This document shows, piece by piece, positions 17,992 through 26,935 of a stretch of DNA of 64,000 bases; position 1 is the stretch's first letter; each line of letters starts with the position of its first letter. Made by a program: the position numbers and the translations under genes. Below the pieces are notes generated by a model, which did not search any database, was not told where the DNA came from, and saw nothing but the letters and a program-made list of their open reading frames with translations. The DNA is from Fibrella forsythiae (lineage in GTDB: Bacteria > Bacteroidota > Bacteroidia > Cytophagales > Spirosomataceae), in NCBI RefSeq assembly GCF_017353175.1, contig NZ_JAFMYW010000013.1, positions 1-64,000 on the forward strand, given 5' to 3'.

Positions 17992-20456
17992 CAGAATTTG
18001 AAGTTGTAGCTAACAGAAGGCACGATCGGAAACACAGAGTAGCGTTTCAGGATAGTGCGTGGCAGATCGGGCTGAGGGTTCGTGGAGGACTGAGGTAGCG
18101 TAGCCAACTGATAAAAGAATGGGTTTCGGCGGTTGTAGGCATTGTAGGCGCTAAACTCCCAGGTACGTTCATGGCGTTTCATTTTTTTATGAAACTGAAC
18201 AGCTACGTCGAAGCGGTGATAGGGCTCGGCCCGGAAGCTGTTCTTTTCGCCATACTCAGTTGCCGTTTGCGCATTACCATATGGCAGTAGCATTTGGACT
18301 CCGTTCTGACCGTAAGAGTAAGCAGGACTTCCCGGACTGTAAGCGACGTAGGTAGCCTGTGGCAAGGTCAGCGCCTGACCAGTTCCATAGACCCACGTAC
18401 CTGATAGGGAAATGCGCGGGCTTACCTCGTAAATACCTACTACCGAAGCATCGTGGCGGCGATCGTACCGGGGAAAGAAGGGTTTACCGCCGTTGAGTTC
18501 GGCAAACTGCCATTGTGTCCATGACAGCGTATAGCCGACCCAGCCACTGAACCGGCCGACCTTCTTCTGAAGCAACACTTCGGCCCCGTAACTCCAGCCC
18601 CGGCCCGAGGTCACGTTATCCTCCCAACGTACCCGCTGCGCCGACGTTGGGTCTTCAATCAACAGAAAGCTCGCGCCTTCCTTGTAGTTGATGATATTGT
18701 CCATCCGTTTGTAGTACCCTTCCACCGTCAGTGTAAGGCCGTTGGTGAAGGAACCACCGTTTGTAAAATCCTTGGCCATGCCCAACGCCACCTGCTGCGA
18801 TTGCTGGGGACGTACCCGATCAGTAGTAGGTACCCACAGGTCGGTTGGCAAACCAATGCCAGTGTTGCTTAGCAGGTGAACGTACTGATTCATCAGGGCA
18901 TACGACGCCTTCACCGACAAATCAGGTTTGATCATGTATGCCGCTGCCAAACGTGGTTCGGGACGAACATAGGTGACCGCATCATGGAGAAACGTGCTGA
19001 ATCGCAGACCGCCGTTTACCCGCCAATGTACGTTGGGCTTCCAGGTATCTTCGGCGTAAATGCCCGATTCGAGCACATCGATTTTATCCACCTCCAGGCG
19101 GCTTTCATTCAGTTCGGTATTTTTTAATACCACGGCGCTGGGCGTGAATCGATGTGCCGTAGCCTGCACGCCAACTTTCAGTGAATGCTGTGGATTGGGG
19201 TAAATATCCAGATCGTATTTGATGCCAAAATCGCGTATTCCCGAGGTGTAGCGCAGATTAAATTCAGTGGTCCGGTCATTGAATGTATCTTTATTGTCAG
19301 CTGAAATGGAGAAGTCATAGTTGCTGAAAATCAGCGACGCGTTCCCAAATACTTTGTCGGAGAAAAGGTGATTCCAACGCAACGTACCTGTGGCGTTGCC
19401 CCAGCCAATACCAACCTTGGTTGTTTGCGTTTCTGACGAATTATCGTCGGCAAAGAACCGGTCGCGCCCGAAGTAGCCGCTTAGATAGAGTTTGTCTTTG
19501 GGCCCCAACTCGGTGTTGACTTTTGCGTTCAGGTCGTAGAAATAGTAGCCAGCACTGGTTTTCCCATCAGTTTCGGCGGCAATCAACGGCGCAGCCAGCA
19601 CATCCAGGTACGTACGTCGACCACTCAATAGAAACGAAGTAGCCCCCGGCCCCGATTTCTTTTTGGTCAATGGTCCCTCCAGCGTCAGACGGCTGGCAAT
19701 AAGCCCGATACCGCCTTCACCGTGGAGTTTTTCCTTGTTGCCGTCTTTCATGTTCAGGTCGATCACCGATGACAGACGACCACCAAAGCGGGCCGGAAAA
19801 CCACCTTTCGTCAACTCGACACTTTTGAGGGCATCGCCGTTGAAGACCGAGAAGAAACCAAACAAATGGCTGGCGTTGTAAACCACCGCATCGTCGAGCA
19901 CGATCAGGTTCTGGTCGGGGCCGCCCCCACGCACGTACAGCCCGCTTTGCCCTTCCGAACCTTTCTGCACACCGGGCATCAATTGCAGCACTTTCAGCAC
20001 GTCTTTCTCCCCCAGCAGGGCCGGTATCTTCTTGATCTGCGAGATTGGCAGGTCGATCTGGCTCATCTGAGGGCTATCACTCACCTTTTCGTCGGCCCGT
20101 GACCGGACCACAACTTCGTTGAGCAGTTTTCCCGCCATCAACGCCACATTAATCGACCCGCTTTTTTGCGCCGCAATGGTCAGTTGCTGGCTCTCATAAC
20201 CGACAATTGAATAAGTAAGCTGGAGGCTATCCTGCGCAGGAAGCGTCAGCGAATAGAATCCGTAAGTGTTTGTGGTAGTCCCAACTGACGTCCCGGTCCG
20301 GTATACATTCACGCCGATCAGGGCCTCCTGAGACCCCGCTTCACGAACGTACCCACTGATGGTAATTGGTAAGGCTGTGCCCAGCGGCTTTGGCTGACTA
20401 TAAGCCGCATGGAGCTTCAGCCAGCTCAGCAGAGCTACCAGTAAGAAGTGTTTCAT
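17991..20456 (-). CDS. TonB-dependent receptor, copy 1
   Basis: This 821-residue outer-membrane receptor has a signal peptide, a carboxypeptidase-regulatory-like domain (about residues 28-110, ISGYVREAGSQEALIG), a plug domain (about 120-240, with GLYVRGGGPDQNLIVLDDA) and a beta barrel to the C-terminus, ending SVSYNFKF with the aromatic last residue. The length (about 800) is shorter than SusC proteins, and no SusD gene is present; the partner is the DUF4249 gene. It would import an unknown ligand with energy from TonB. Its plug DNA is nearly identical to that of the copy at 21537-23966, whereas the rest has diverged. Confidence 0.92.
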   Translation of the reverse strand: MKHFLLVALLSWLKLHAAYSQPKPLGTALPITISGYVREAGSQEALIGVNVYRTGTSVGTTTNTYGFYSLTLPAQDSLQLTYSIVGYESQQLTIAAQKSGSINVALMAGKLLNEVVVRSRADEKVSDSPQMSQIDLPISQIKKIPALLGEKDVLKVLQLMPGVQKGSEGQSGLYVRGGGPDQNLIVLDDAVVYNASHLFGFFSVFNGDALKSVELTKGGFPARFGGRLSSVIDLNMKDGNKEKLHGEGGIGLIASRLTLEGPLTKKKSGPGATSFLLSGRRTYLDVLAAPLIAAETDGKTSAGYYFYDLNAKVNTELGPKDKLYLSGYFGRDRFFADDNSSETQTTKVGIGWGNATGTLRWNHLFSDKVFGNASLIFSNYDFSISADNKDTFNDRTTEFNLRYTSGIRDFGIKYDLDIYPNPQHSLKVGVQATAHRFTPSAVVLKNTELNESRLEVDKIDVLESGIYAEDTWKPNVHWRVNGGLRFSTFLHDAVTYVRPEPRLAAAYMIKPDLSVKASYALMNQYVHLLSNTGIGLPTDLWVPTTDRVRPQQSQQVALGMAKDFTNGGSFTNGLTLTVEGYYKRMDNIINYKEGASFLLIEDPTSAQRVRWEDNVTSGRGWSYGAEVLLQKKVGRFSGWVGYTLSWTQWQFAELNGGKPFFPRYDRRHDASVVGIYEVSPRISLSGTWVYGTGQALTLPQATYVAYSPGSPAYSYGQNGVQMLLPYGNAQTATEYGEKNSFRAEPYHRFDVAVQFHKKMKRHERTWEFSAYNAYNRRNPFFYQLATLPQSSTNPQPDLPRTILKRYSVFPIVPSVSYNFKF
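19780..20084 (-). repeat. Plug-domain direct repeat, copy A
   Basis: This stretch of the receptor gene aligns with 23299-23603 with about a dozen differences over roughly 300 bases by eye, mostly silent. Runs of about 40 identical bases occur within it. It is the most conserved part of the tandem duplication. Confidence 0.85.
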
Positions 20457-20562
20457 ATACGTTTTTTGATTAGGAGCAAATTCCAGTCACAAAGGTTGTA
20501 AATGGAATCAAAAACATACAAAAGTATACATAAGCATACTGGCACGTCCCTGGTGGAGGCAA

Positions 20563-21513
20563 CTAACGTAACGGAAACACTTTCTCAGTACGGTTGTAAG
20601 CAGCAAAACAACCTAAGCCACCCTTTATGTTGGTAGGAATCAGTACAGGCTCGGCGAAGGGGTTACTCCGATTCTCACGCTGACGAATAATGGCATCTGT
20701 GTAGCGGTAGTAGAGTTCTTCAGCACTCAACAGTCGCAGAATTACCTGAGGGTTTGGCAGTACTCTGCCCATCGTTAATTTCTTCAATGCTTCTACCGCA
20801 TTGGGTGTCGTTGCATTCACCTCAACTAATCCAACTTCAGCAGCCAGAGATGTTAGCAGCGTGCCATCCTGCCGGTCATCGGTTAAGAGGTTACCCGTTC
20901 TATTCTCACGGGCAAACGATAACGACCGCAGACTGTTACTCTGCTGATTCACCTGTCCGTAGGGATCATTATTATATCCCCATCTGAAGTAAGCGGCGTA
21001 TTCATAGAAATTAGGCTCGTTAGGCGGGTCCTGCCAATCAAACCGGACTGAATAAATTTTCTGTAGCCGATTGCCCAGGGTAACGATAGTCGAATCAAGA
21101 ATACCCTGATTAACAGGCACTGGCTTAGGAACAATAGCACTTGCTGTTACCTGTTTACCATCGGGCGTACTCACTGTCAGCGTGTACGTTTTCCCAGTGA
21201 CAATGGGCAGAAGATTGGCTTTTGCCTGATACCATTGCTTATCAGATAGATACCGAAGTACAACTACCCGGTTACCGTCTGTTAAGGACACGATCGCATT
21301 ATCTACCGTGTAGGGAAGGGCGTCGGTCTGCTCACCCAATACCGGTTTCGACCGTGATACTTTTACCGAGAGCAATGTGTCCTGGGGTGAGATGTAACTG
21401 TTGACGACCAGCTTTTCGCCCTCAGTCGACAGTAACGATGGACTCACCTCATTGCGTAAACTTCCGCAAGCGGCCAGCAAAAGAAGAATCAGGAGATGAA
21501 GTATTAGTTTCAT
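20563..21513 (-). CDS. DUF4249 lipoprotein, copy 2
   Basis: From the ATG at 21511-21513 the protein has a short lipoprotein signal (MKLILHLLILLLLAAC, lipobox LAAC). Two earlier in-frame ATGs (21534 and 21525) only prepend a few polar residues and crowd the stop codon of the receptor gene at 21537. The body has the DUF4249 marks also seen in copy 1: VVNSYISPQDTLLSV, a YTLTVSTPDG strand and NPFAEPVLIPTNIKGGLGCF near the end. Identity to copy 1 is moderate, so this half of the duplicated pair has diverged more than the receptor plug. It is probably cotranscribed with the receptor at 21537-23966 and interacts with it. Confidence 0.86.
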   Translation of the reverse strand: MKLILHLLILLLLAACGSLRNEVSPSLLSTEGEKLVVNSYISPQDTLLSVKVSRSKPVLGEQTDALPYTVDNAIVSLTDGNRVVVLRYLSDKQWYQAKANLLPIVTGKTYTLTVSTPDGKQVTASAIVPKPVPVNQGILDSTIVTLGNRLQKIYSVRFDWQDPPNEPNFYEYAAYFRWGYNNDPYGQVNQQSNSLRSLSFARENRTGNLLTDDRQDGTLLTSLAAEVGLVEVNATTPNAVEALKKLTMGRVLPNPQVILRLLSAEELYYRYTDAIIRQRENRSNPFAEPVLIPTNIKGGLGCFAAYNRTEKVFPLR

Positions 21514-21536
21514 GCTGGCTTGCATGTGCACCAAGG

Positions 21537-23966
21537 TTAGAACTTGTAGGAATAACTAAATGCCGGTACAATCGGGAATACCGAATACTTGTATAAAACG
21601 GTAATGTCGGGCTGCCCAACGGCCTGACGCTTGCTTTCGATATTGTAGAAGAACGGGTTCCGACGGTTGTACGCGTTATAAGCGCTAAACTCCCAGGTGC
21701 TTTCATGCGTCTTGCGTTTACGATGAAACTGAACGCCCAGATCAAGCCGGTGATAAGGTTCGGCACGAAACGCATTCTTATCCTGCCCGTAATCGCGCAC
21801 TCCCGTTCCACCATTGAACACAATGGGGCTAACACCGGTAACAGCGCCACTGGCATCTTTCACGTAATCGATGCCGTTATTCAGACCAAACGAACGATAG
21901 CGGGCATTAGGCACTGTCAGCGCCTGACCTGTTCCGTAAACCCAGGTTGCAGACAGCGTAATACGTGGGCTAAGGTCATACATCCCCACCACCGAGATGT
22001 CGTGGCGACGGTCGTACCGGGGAAAGAACGGTCGGCCACCGTTCAGTTCATTAAACTGCCATTGTGTCCAGGAAAGTGTGTAGCCAACCCAACCGCTGAA
22101 CCGGCCCTCTTTTTTATGTAACAGAACCTCGGCGCCATAGCTCCAGCCCCGGCCCGCCGTAACGTTATCTTCCCAACGTACCCGGTTAGCCGATGTTGGA
22201 TCATCGACCAGCAGGAAACTCGCCCCTTCCTTGTAATTGATGATGTTATCCATCCGTTTGTAGTAGCCCTCCACGGTCAAAGCAAGCCCTTTTTCAGGAA
22301 AGTCTTTGGCCAGCCCTACGGCCCATTGCTGCGACTGTTGAGGACGTACCCGGTCGGTGGTAGGTACCCACAGATCGGTGGGCAAACCGATGCCCGTGTT
22401 GCTCAGCAGATGAACATACTGGTTCATAAGCGCATACGATGCCTTAACGGAGAGATCAGGTTTAATGATGTAAGCTACCGATAGCCGTGGCTCGGGCCGA
22501 ACGTAGCCAATCCCGGTACCTGTAAATGAGCTGATGCGCAACCCGCCATTCAACCGCCAGTGATCGGTAGGCCGCCAGGTATCTTCGGCGTAAATCCCCG
22601 ATTCCAACACATCGATCTGATCAACTTCCCGACGGAGCCCGGCCAGGCTGTTGTTCTGCAGCACAATGGCTGAGGGCGTAAACCGGTGGGCGGTTACCTG
22701 CCCCCCAAAGCGCAACGCGTGATTGGGTACAGGATAAAAATCAAGATCGTGCTTTAGCGAAAAATCCCGGATACCGGATGTGTAATCGAGAACGAACCGG
22801 TTCTGGGAATCAATGAGTTGGTTGGCACTAATGATAAATTGGTAATCGCTGAAAATCAGCGAAGTGTTGGCAAATAGTTTCTGATTGAACTGGTGATTCC
22901 AGCGCAACGTACCTGTAGCATTGCCCCAGCCCATGCCAATACCGGTGTTGTCGGTATTATCATTGGCATAGAATTTATCGCGCCCGAAATACCCACTCAG
23001 ATAAATCCGGTCGCGGGGGCCAAGATCATAATTCGCCTTGGCGTTGAGGTCGTAGAAATAATAACCGGCCGAGGTTTCGCCGTTGGTCTGCGCTCTCACG
23101 ATTGGTGCAGAGATCACGTCCAGGTACGTTCGCCGCCCCGAAATCACGAATGAACCGGCAGGCTGACCCGTCTTTTTATTTTTGATCAACGGGCCTTCCA
23201 GCATGATCCGGCTGGCAATCAGACCGATGCCAATTTCCCCGTGAAGCTTGTCGCGGGCGCCATCTTTCATGGTCAGGTCAAGCACCGATGAGAGGCGACC
23301 ACCAAAGCGGGCCGGGAAACCACCTTTCGTCAACTCGACACTTTTGAGGGCATCGCCGTTGAAGACCGAAAAGAAACCAAACAAATGACTGGCATTGTAG
23401 ACCACCGCATCGTCGAGCACGATCAGGTTCTGGTCGGGGCCGCCACCGCGCACGTACAGCCCGCTTTGCCCTTCCGAACCTTTCTGCACACCAGGCATCA
23501 ATTGCAGCACTTTCAGCACATCTTTCTCCCCCAGCAGGGCCGGTATCTTCCTGATCTGCGAGATTGGCAGGTCAATCTGACTCATCTGTGGGTTGTCACT
23601 GACACGGCGTTGCTCACGCTTTTCACTTACCACAACTTCGTTAAGTAGTTCACCCGCCGCCAAATCAACCCCCAATACCTGATTCTGATGAAGCGCCAGC
23701 GTACGCGTCTGCGACTGGTAGCCGATCAGTGAAAATGTCAGGGAGATCGAATCGGCTTCAGGCAACGTGATCGAGTAAAACCCAAACGTATTGGTTTGTG
23801 TACCCACCGGGCGACCATTTAGCCGGATGGTGGCTCCCAGTAACGCCTCACGACTACCCACCTCATGTACGTATCCGCTGACGGTATACCGGACGGGCAC
23901 TTGAGCAGTAGCAAGGCAAAAAGAGACGAAGTAGAGAATACAGGTTACGAATAAAGCGCGCATCAT
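21537..23966 (-). CDS. TonB-dependent receptor, copy 2
   Basis: The 809-residue receptor repeats the architecture of copy 1: signal peptide, carboxypeptidase-regulatory-like domain (VSGYVHEVGSREALLG), a plug nearly identical to that of copy 1, and a barrel ending PAFSYSYKF. Barrel strands such as YALMNQYVHLLSNTGIGLP are also shared exactly. Differences cluster in extracellular-loop-like segments, including an insert near residues 720-745 (FGLNNGIDYVKD), and in the N-terminal domain. This pattern suggests duplication followed by ligand divergence in the barrel and conversion or strong constraint in the plug. A TAGGTTTG -7 element lies 16 bp from the start. Confidence 0.92.
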   Translation of the reverse strand: MMRALFVTCILYFVSFCLATAQVPVRYTVSGYVHEVGSREALLGATIRLNGRPVGTQTNTFGFYSITLPEADSISLTFSLIGYQSQTRTLALHQNQVLGVDLAAGELLNEVVVSEKREQRRVSDNPQMSQIDLPISQIRKIPALLGEKDVLKVLQLMPGVQKGSEGQSGLYVRGGGPDQNLIVLDDAVVYNASHLFGFFSVFNGDALKSVELTKGGFPARFGGRLSSVLDLTMKDGARDKLHGEIGIGLIASRIMLEGPLIKNKKTGQPAGSFVISGRRTYLDVISAPIVRAQTNGETSAGYYFYDLNAKANYDLGPRDRIYLSGYFGRDKFYANDNTDNTGIGMGWGNATGTLRWNHQFNQKLFANTSLIFSDYQFIISANQLIDSQNRFVLDYTSGIRDFSLKHDLDFYPVPNHALRFGGQVTAHRFTPSAIVLQNNSLAGLRREVDQIDVLESGIYAEDTWRPTDHWRLNGGLRISSFTGTGIGYVRPEPRLSVAYIIKPDLSVKASYALMNQYVHLLSNTGIGLPTDLWVPTTDRVRPQQSQQWAVGLAKDFPEKGLALTVEGYYKRMDNIINYKEGASFLLVDDPTSANRVRWEDNVTAGRGWSYGAEVLLHKKEGRFSGWVGYTLSWTQWQFNELNGGRPFFPRYDRRHDISVVGMYDLSPRITLSATWVYGTGQALTVPNARYRSFGLNNGIDYVKDASGAVTGVSPIVFNGGTGVRDYGQDKNAFRAEPYHRLDLGVQFHRKRKTHESTWEFSAYNAYNRRNPFFYNIESKRQAVGQPDITVLYKYSVFPIVPAFSYSYKF
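23299..23603 (-). repeat. Plug-domain direct repeat, copy B
   Basis: This is the partner of 19780-20084 inside the second receptor gene, in the same orientation about 3.5 kb away. Homologous recombination between the two would delete one receptor/lipoprotein pair and fuse the two receptors. Confidence 0.85.
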
Positions 23967-23981
23967 GTTGGCTTAATCCTA

Positions 23982-23989
23982 CAAACCTA
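23982..23989 (-). promoter_or_regulatory. -7 element for receptor copy 2
   Basis: The minus strand reads TAGGTTTG, an exact TAnnTTTG match, ending 16 bp from the ATG at 23966. The predicted leader would be very short. Confidence 0.45.
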
Positions 23990-24124
23990 CTCAAAATGTC
24001 GTGCATCCCCATAGAGGATACCTACCGCTTGGTCAGCCGATCATCCGTTGCCTCAACAACGTACCCAGCCCTACAAAGGTCATTACCACTTTTGACTGCA
24101 TAATCGCACTAAACAGAACTCTGT

Positions 24125-24427
24125 ATGAAAATCCGCACACTTTCATTTTCGGTTGTCACAGCTATTGCCCTTCTGGTAGGCTGTAAAAAAAGCAGTGACA
24201 CCCTAACACCCGGTGGCTGCGACAACGCTTCAGCTCTCGGCGATAAATTCACCGCTGCCGCCAGCGCCTTCTCGTCAGATCCAACGAATAAAACGAAGTG
24301 TAATGCTTACGTAGACGCGTACAAGGCCTATGCCGACGCTGTCATTGCCTGTACTTCATTATACACCGCGCAACAGCGAAGTGACATTCAGGCTAGCTAC
24401 ACAAAAGCCAAAGACGACTGCAAATAA
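24125..24427 (+). CDS. Small lipoprotein of unknown function
   Basis: The 100-residue product has a lipoprotein signal with lipobox LVGC around residue 20, followed by a Lys/Ser linker and an Ala/Lys/Asp-rich, probably helical mature region with four cysteines (GGCDN, TKCNAY, IACTS and DDCK). The paired cysteines could form disulfides in the periplasm. I do not recognise a family. It sits between the divergent receptor operon and the convergent oxidoreductase, whose stop codon is only 9 bp away. Confidence 0.65.
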   Translation: MKIRTLSFSVVTAIALLVGCKKSSDTLTPGGCDNASALGDKFTAAASAFSSDPTNKTKCNAYVDAYKAYADAVIACTSLYTAQQRSDIQASYTKAKDDCK

Positions 24428-24436
24428 GCCACGCTT

Positions 24437-25858
24437 TCACAGCGAATAGCCATTGGCGTACTCTCGTTTAACGAACTGATTGGCGTAATCGAAGTTGGTG
24501 ATTTTCATGGCGTCACCGTCCCACAGCAATTTCTTGCGACCGGGAAACTGGCCATTCTCGCGGGCCAGATAGCTGCGGGTGGCCAGATTCCCCATCAGCA
24601 CCATTTCAGTTAACGGCCCGGCCTGATCGAAGGATGAAGACGTGTAGGCCCCAAAACCCTGTTTACAGGCTTTGACCCACTGTTGCTGGTGTCCTTCTGT
24701 CTTTCCTTCAACCAGCGGGCGTATGGGTTCTGGTTGTTTGTGATGTTTGAATTTTTCGGCGGGTAACAATCTATAGCCATCCCCGAAAAGACCGGCCGCG
24801 AGCATGCCTTTTGTACCGATGAACAGCATGCCGCCGTCCTCATTGAAAAAGATCTGATCGTAGGAAACGTCTTCGGGAAGTGGTGGCCGAATACCGCCAT
24901 CAAACCACGACAGTTTGATTTCCTTCACCTTCTTATCCCCAGACGGGAAGGTCATGTGGATGCTTGACGAAGGGGGGCAAACGTCATCGAAATACGCTTC
25001 ACGGAAGAAATCGGCGTAGACAGAGCCAACGCTGCACTCAACCGAGGTTGGGTAGTTGAGGTTCAGCGCCCGGAATGGAACGTCCATGAAGTGACAACCC
25101 ATATCACCGAGCGCGCCGGTTCCGAAATCCCAGTAACCGCGCCACCGGAACGGCATGTAAGCCGGGTGATAATCGCGGTAGGGCGCTGTGCCAAGCCACT
25201 TGTTCCAGTCAACTTCGGGGGGTATCGGCTGCGATTCTTTCTTGTCTTTCGGCGACTGAACGCCCTGCGGCCAAACCGGACGGTTGGTCCAGCAGTAGAC
25301 GGTGTGAACATGCCCGATTGCCCCTTCCTTAATCAGGGCCTCAACGTACCGGGTTGAGTCACCGCTGCTCCCCTGATTACCCATTTGGGTGACGACTTTG
25401 TTGCGGCGGGCTGCTTCGGTGAGCATGCGGGCTTCGTAGATATCGTGGGTCAGGGGTTTCTCAACGTACACGTGCTTGCCAAGGTTCATAGCCGCCATAG
25501 CAATTGGCGCGTGCATATGGTCGGGCGTGGAAATGATCACCGCATCGATGGATGCGCCCACCTTGGCCAGCATTTCCCGATAATCATGAAAATAAGGCGC
25601 TTTGGGAAACTGGGCCCGGTATTTGACGGCCTGCCGGTCGTCTACGTCGCACAGCGCCACAATATTATCGGTGCCGCCGTTGAAAGCTAATCGGATGTTT
25701 ACATCTGCCTTTCCGCCACATCCCACTGCGGCAATGTTGAGCTTATCAGAGGGCGCAATAAACCCCCGCCCCAACACATGCCGGGGAACAATAGTAAACG
25801 CCGCACTGCCAAGGGCTGCCAGCGTACCGGTTTTGATAAAGCGTCTGCGAGAAGTCAC
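24437..25858 (-). CDS. Tat-exported Gfo/Idh/MocA family oxidoreductase, second copy
   Basis: The 473-residue protein opens with a twin-arginine motif (SRRRFIKTG) and the sequence IVPRHVLGRGFIAPSDKLNIA, which is shared almost exactly with the paralogue at 2586-4064. The Rossmann glycines (AAVGCGGK), EKPLTHD and the substrate-side GALGDMGCHFMDVPFR follow. It is probably a periplasmic sugar or cyclitol dehydrogenase. Overall identity to the paralogue is high in the core, while several loops differ, so substrate specificity may have diverged. It ends next to the small lipoprotein gene and starts after a long hairpin; the SCP2-domain gene upstream is on the same strand. Confidence 0.9.
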   Translation of the reverse strand: MTSRRRFIKTGTLAALGSAAFTIVPRHVLGRGFIAPSDKLNIAAVGCGGKADVNIRLAFNGGTDNIVALCDVDDRQAVKYRAQFPKAPYFHDYREMLAKVGASIDAVIISTPDHMHAPIAMAAMNLGKHVYVEKPLTHDIYEARMLTEAARRNKVVTQMGNQGSSGDSTRYVEALIKEGAIGHVHTVYCWTNRPVWPQGVQSPKDKKESQPIPPEVDWNKWLGTAPYRDYHPAYMPFRWRGYWDFGTGALGDMGCHFMDVPFRALNLNYPTSVECSVGSVYADFFREAYFDDVCPPSSSIHMTFPSGDKKVKEIKLSWFDGGIRPPLPEDVSYDQIFFNEDGGMLFIGTKGMLAAGLFGDGYRLLPAEKFKHHKQPEPIRPLVEGKTEGHQQQWVKACKQGFGAYTSSSFDQAGPLTEMVLMGNLATRSYLARENGQFPGRKKLLWDGDAMKITNFDYANQFVKREYANGYSL

Positions 25859-25869
25859 GATAGTTAACT

Positions 25870-25973
25870 GAGTGAATTAGCGGATGAGTGAATCAGCGAA
25901 TGTCTGGAAGAGACAAGTTTTATTAAAAGCCGTTCCAAGCTATTCACTAATTTATTCATTCGCTAATTCACTC
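25870..25973. repeat. Long inverted repeat between SCP2-domain and oxidoreductase genes
   Basis: Arms 25870-25901 and 25942-25973 pair over 32 positions with about five transition-type mismatches, which leave G-U pairs on one strand. The arm is made of two rounds of a GAGTGAATnAGCG-like word, related to the hairpin at 16964. It follows the stop of the minus-strand SCP2-domain gene (25981). Confidence 0.7.
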
Positions 25974-25980
25974 ATTAAAC

Positions 25981-26277
25981 CTAGCCCATCACCTGGCCCA
26001 TCTTCATGGCCACGCCCATGTCGCCTTTCACCTTCAGTTTACCCGTCATGAACGCCATCATTGGGTTCAGATCGCCAGAGGCCATGCGCTCTAAATCAGC
26101 TACTTTAACGTGCAACTCCGTATCGGCAGGCTGATCGTCATTTGACACAACGGCGGGCGATTGTTTAGCGTCAATAAAGACAACACCCAGATCGGTAACG
26201 AGTTTAGCGCTGGCATCGAGGCTGTCAGCGTGCGTTACGCGGGTGCGGATATTGTCTGTGAGTTCCTGAAGTGTCAT
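25981..26277 (-). CDS. SCP2 sterol-binding domain protein
   Basis: The 98-residue protein is a stand-alone SCP2 domain: an N-terminal amphipathic helix, central strands (DLGVVFIDAK and ELHVKVADLE) and the hallmark C-terminal segment GDLNPMMAFMTGKLKVKGDMGVAM. SCP2 folds bind lipids, fatty acyl-CoA or sterol-like molecules; bacterial single-domain members have no assigned reaction. No signal peptide is seen, so it is cytoplasmic. Its start is 187 bp from the divergent membrane-protein gene, with a long hairpin between. Confidence 0.88.
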   Translation of the reverse strand: MTLQELTDNIRTRVTHADSLDASAKLVTDLGVVFIDAKQSPAVVSNDDQPADTELHVKVADLERMASGDLNPMMAFMTGKLKVKGDMGVAMKMGQVMG

Positions 26278-26356
26278 GATTCTGGTTGAAATATGGTTTT
26301 TTTGTACTCGTTTACGGGGTAAAACTATTCCTGTAACCAGAAGTTCACAACTAAAA

Positions 26357-26457
26357 GTAGTTTCAGGTTTCTGGTTTCTGGTTTCAAGTAGCTTCGCTAA
26401 GACAGGATTGCCATATGAGCGAAGCCACTTGAAACCAGAAACCTGAAACCTGAAACT
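26357..26457. repeat. Long inverted repeat between divergent genes
   Basis: Arms about 26357-26398 and 26418-26457 pair over about 40 bp with two to three mismatches around a 19-nt loop. Each arm carries three or four GGTTTC(T/A)-type repeats. Unlike the other hairpins here it lies between divergently transcribed genes, ending 7 bp before the start codon at 26465, so it cannot be a simple terminator of either gene. Confidence 0.75.
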
Positions 26458-26464
26458 CCCCCTT

Positions 26465-26923
26465 ATGCGCTCTCAGTTTCTTACTATTCTTTGCATTTTC
26501 TCGTTCCTCAGCTGTACCTGGGGCGTAATCGAAAGTAGCGTTGCCCTCTACAATCCCGAAGCGGTAGCCGAAACGCCCTTTACCGGTCATAAGCCCAGCA
26601 ACGAAACCCCCGACCGCCGCGATCCGCGCACGTTCTATGAAGACAGCGGCGCCAACAGCGATAACCCAATGCCGGAAGACCCGCGCGTAGTTCGTCAATT
26701 GAGCCTTGCCCAACTGGTTTATTCGCTGGTTGCGTTGGCTGGCGTGGTGCTGATGTTCTTTCTCCGGCGAATTGGCTTTTACATCTATGTCATCGGGGTT
26801 ATACTCGGTTTCGCTCTGCCTCTCTATTTTGTTGGCCTGGCCGGTCTGGGTACGTCGTTCACAGTGTTTTTTAGCGTCCTGTTCGCAGTCATGTATGGCT
26901 TTTGCCTGCGGGAAATGAAGTGA
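26465..26923 (+). CDS. Hypothetical multi-spanning membrane protein
   Basis: The 152-residue product has a hydrophobic N-terminal segment (residues 5-27), an acidic, Asn/Pro-rich soluble loop (about 30-75) and three closely packed transmembrane segments (about 80-100, 103-125 and 128-147) ending in a short Lys tail. No known domain is recognised. The start codon directly follows the arm of a long hairpin, so translation may be affected by mRNA structure. Confidence 0.7.
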   Translation: MRSQFLTILCIFSFLSCTWGVIESSVALYNPEAVAETPFTGHKPSNETPDRRDPRTFYEDSGANSDNPMPEDPRVVRQLSLAQLVYSLVALAGVVLMFFLRRIGFYIYVIGVILGFALPLYFVGLAGLGTSFTVFFSVLFAVMYGFCLREMK

Positions 26924-26935
26924 TGGCGAAATGCT

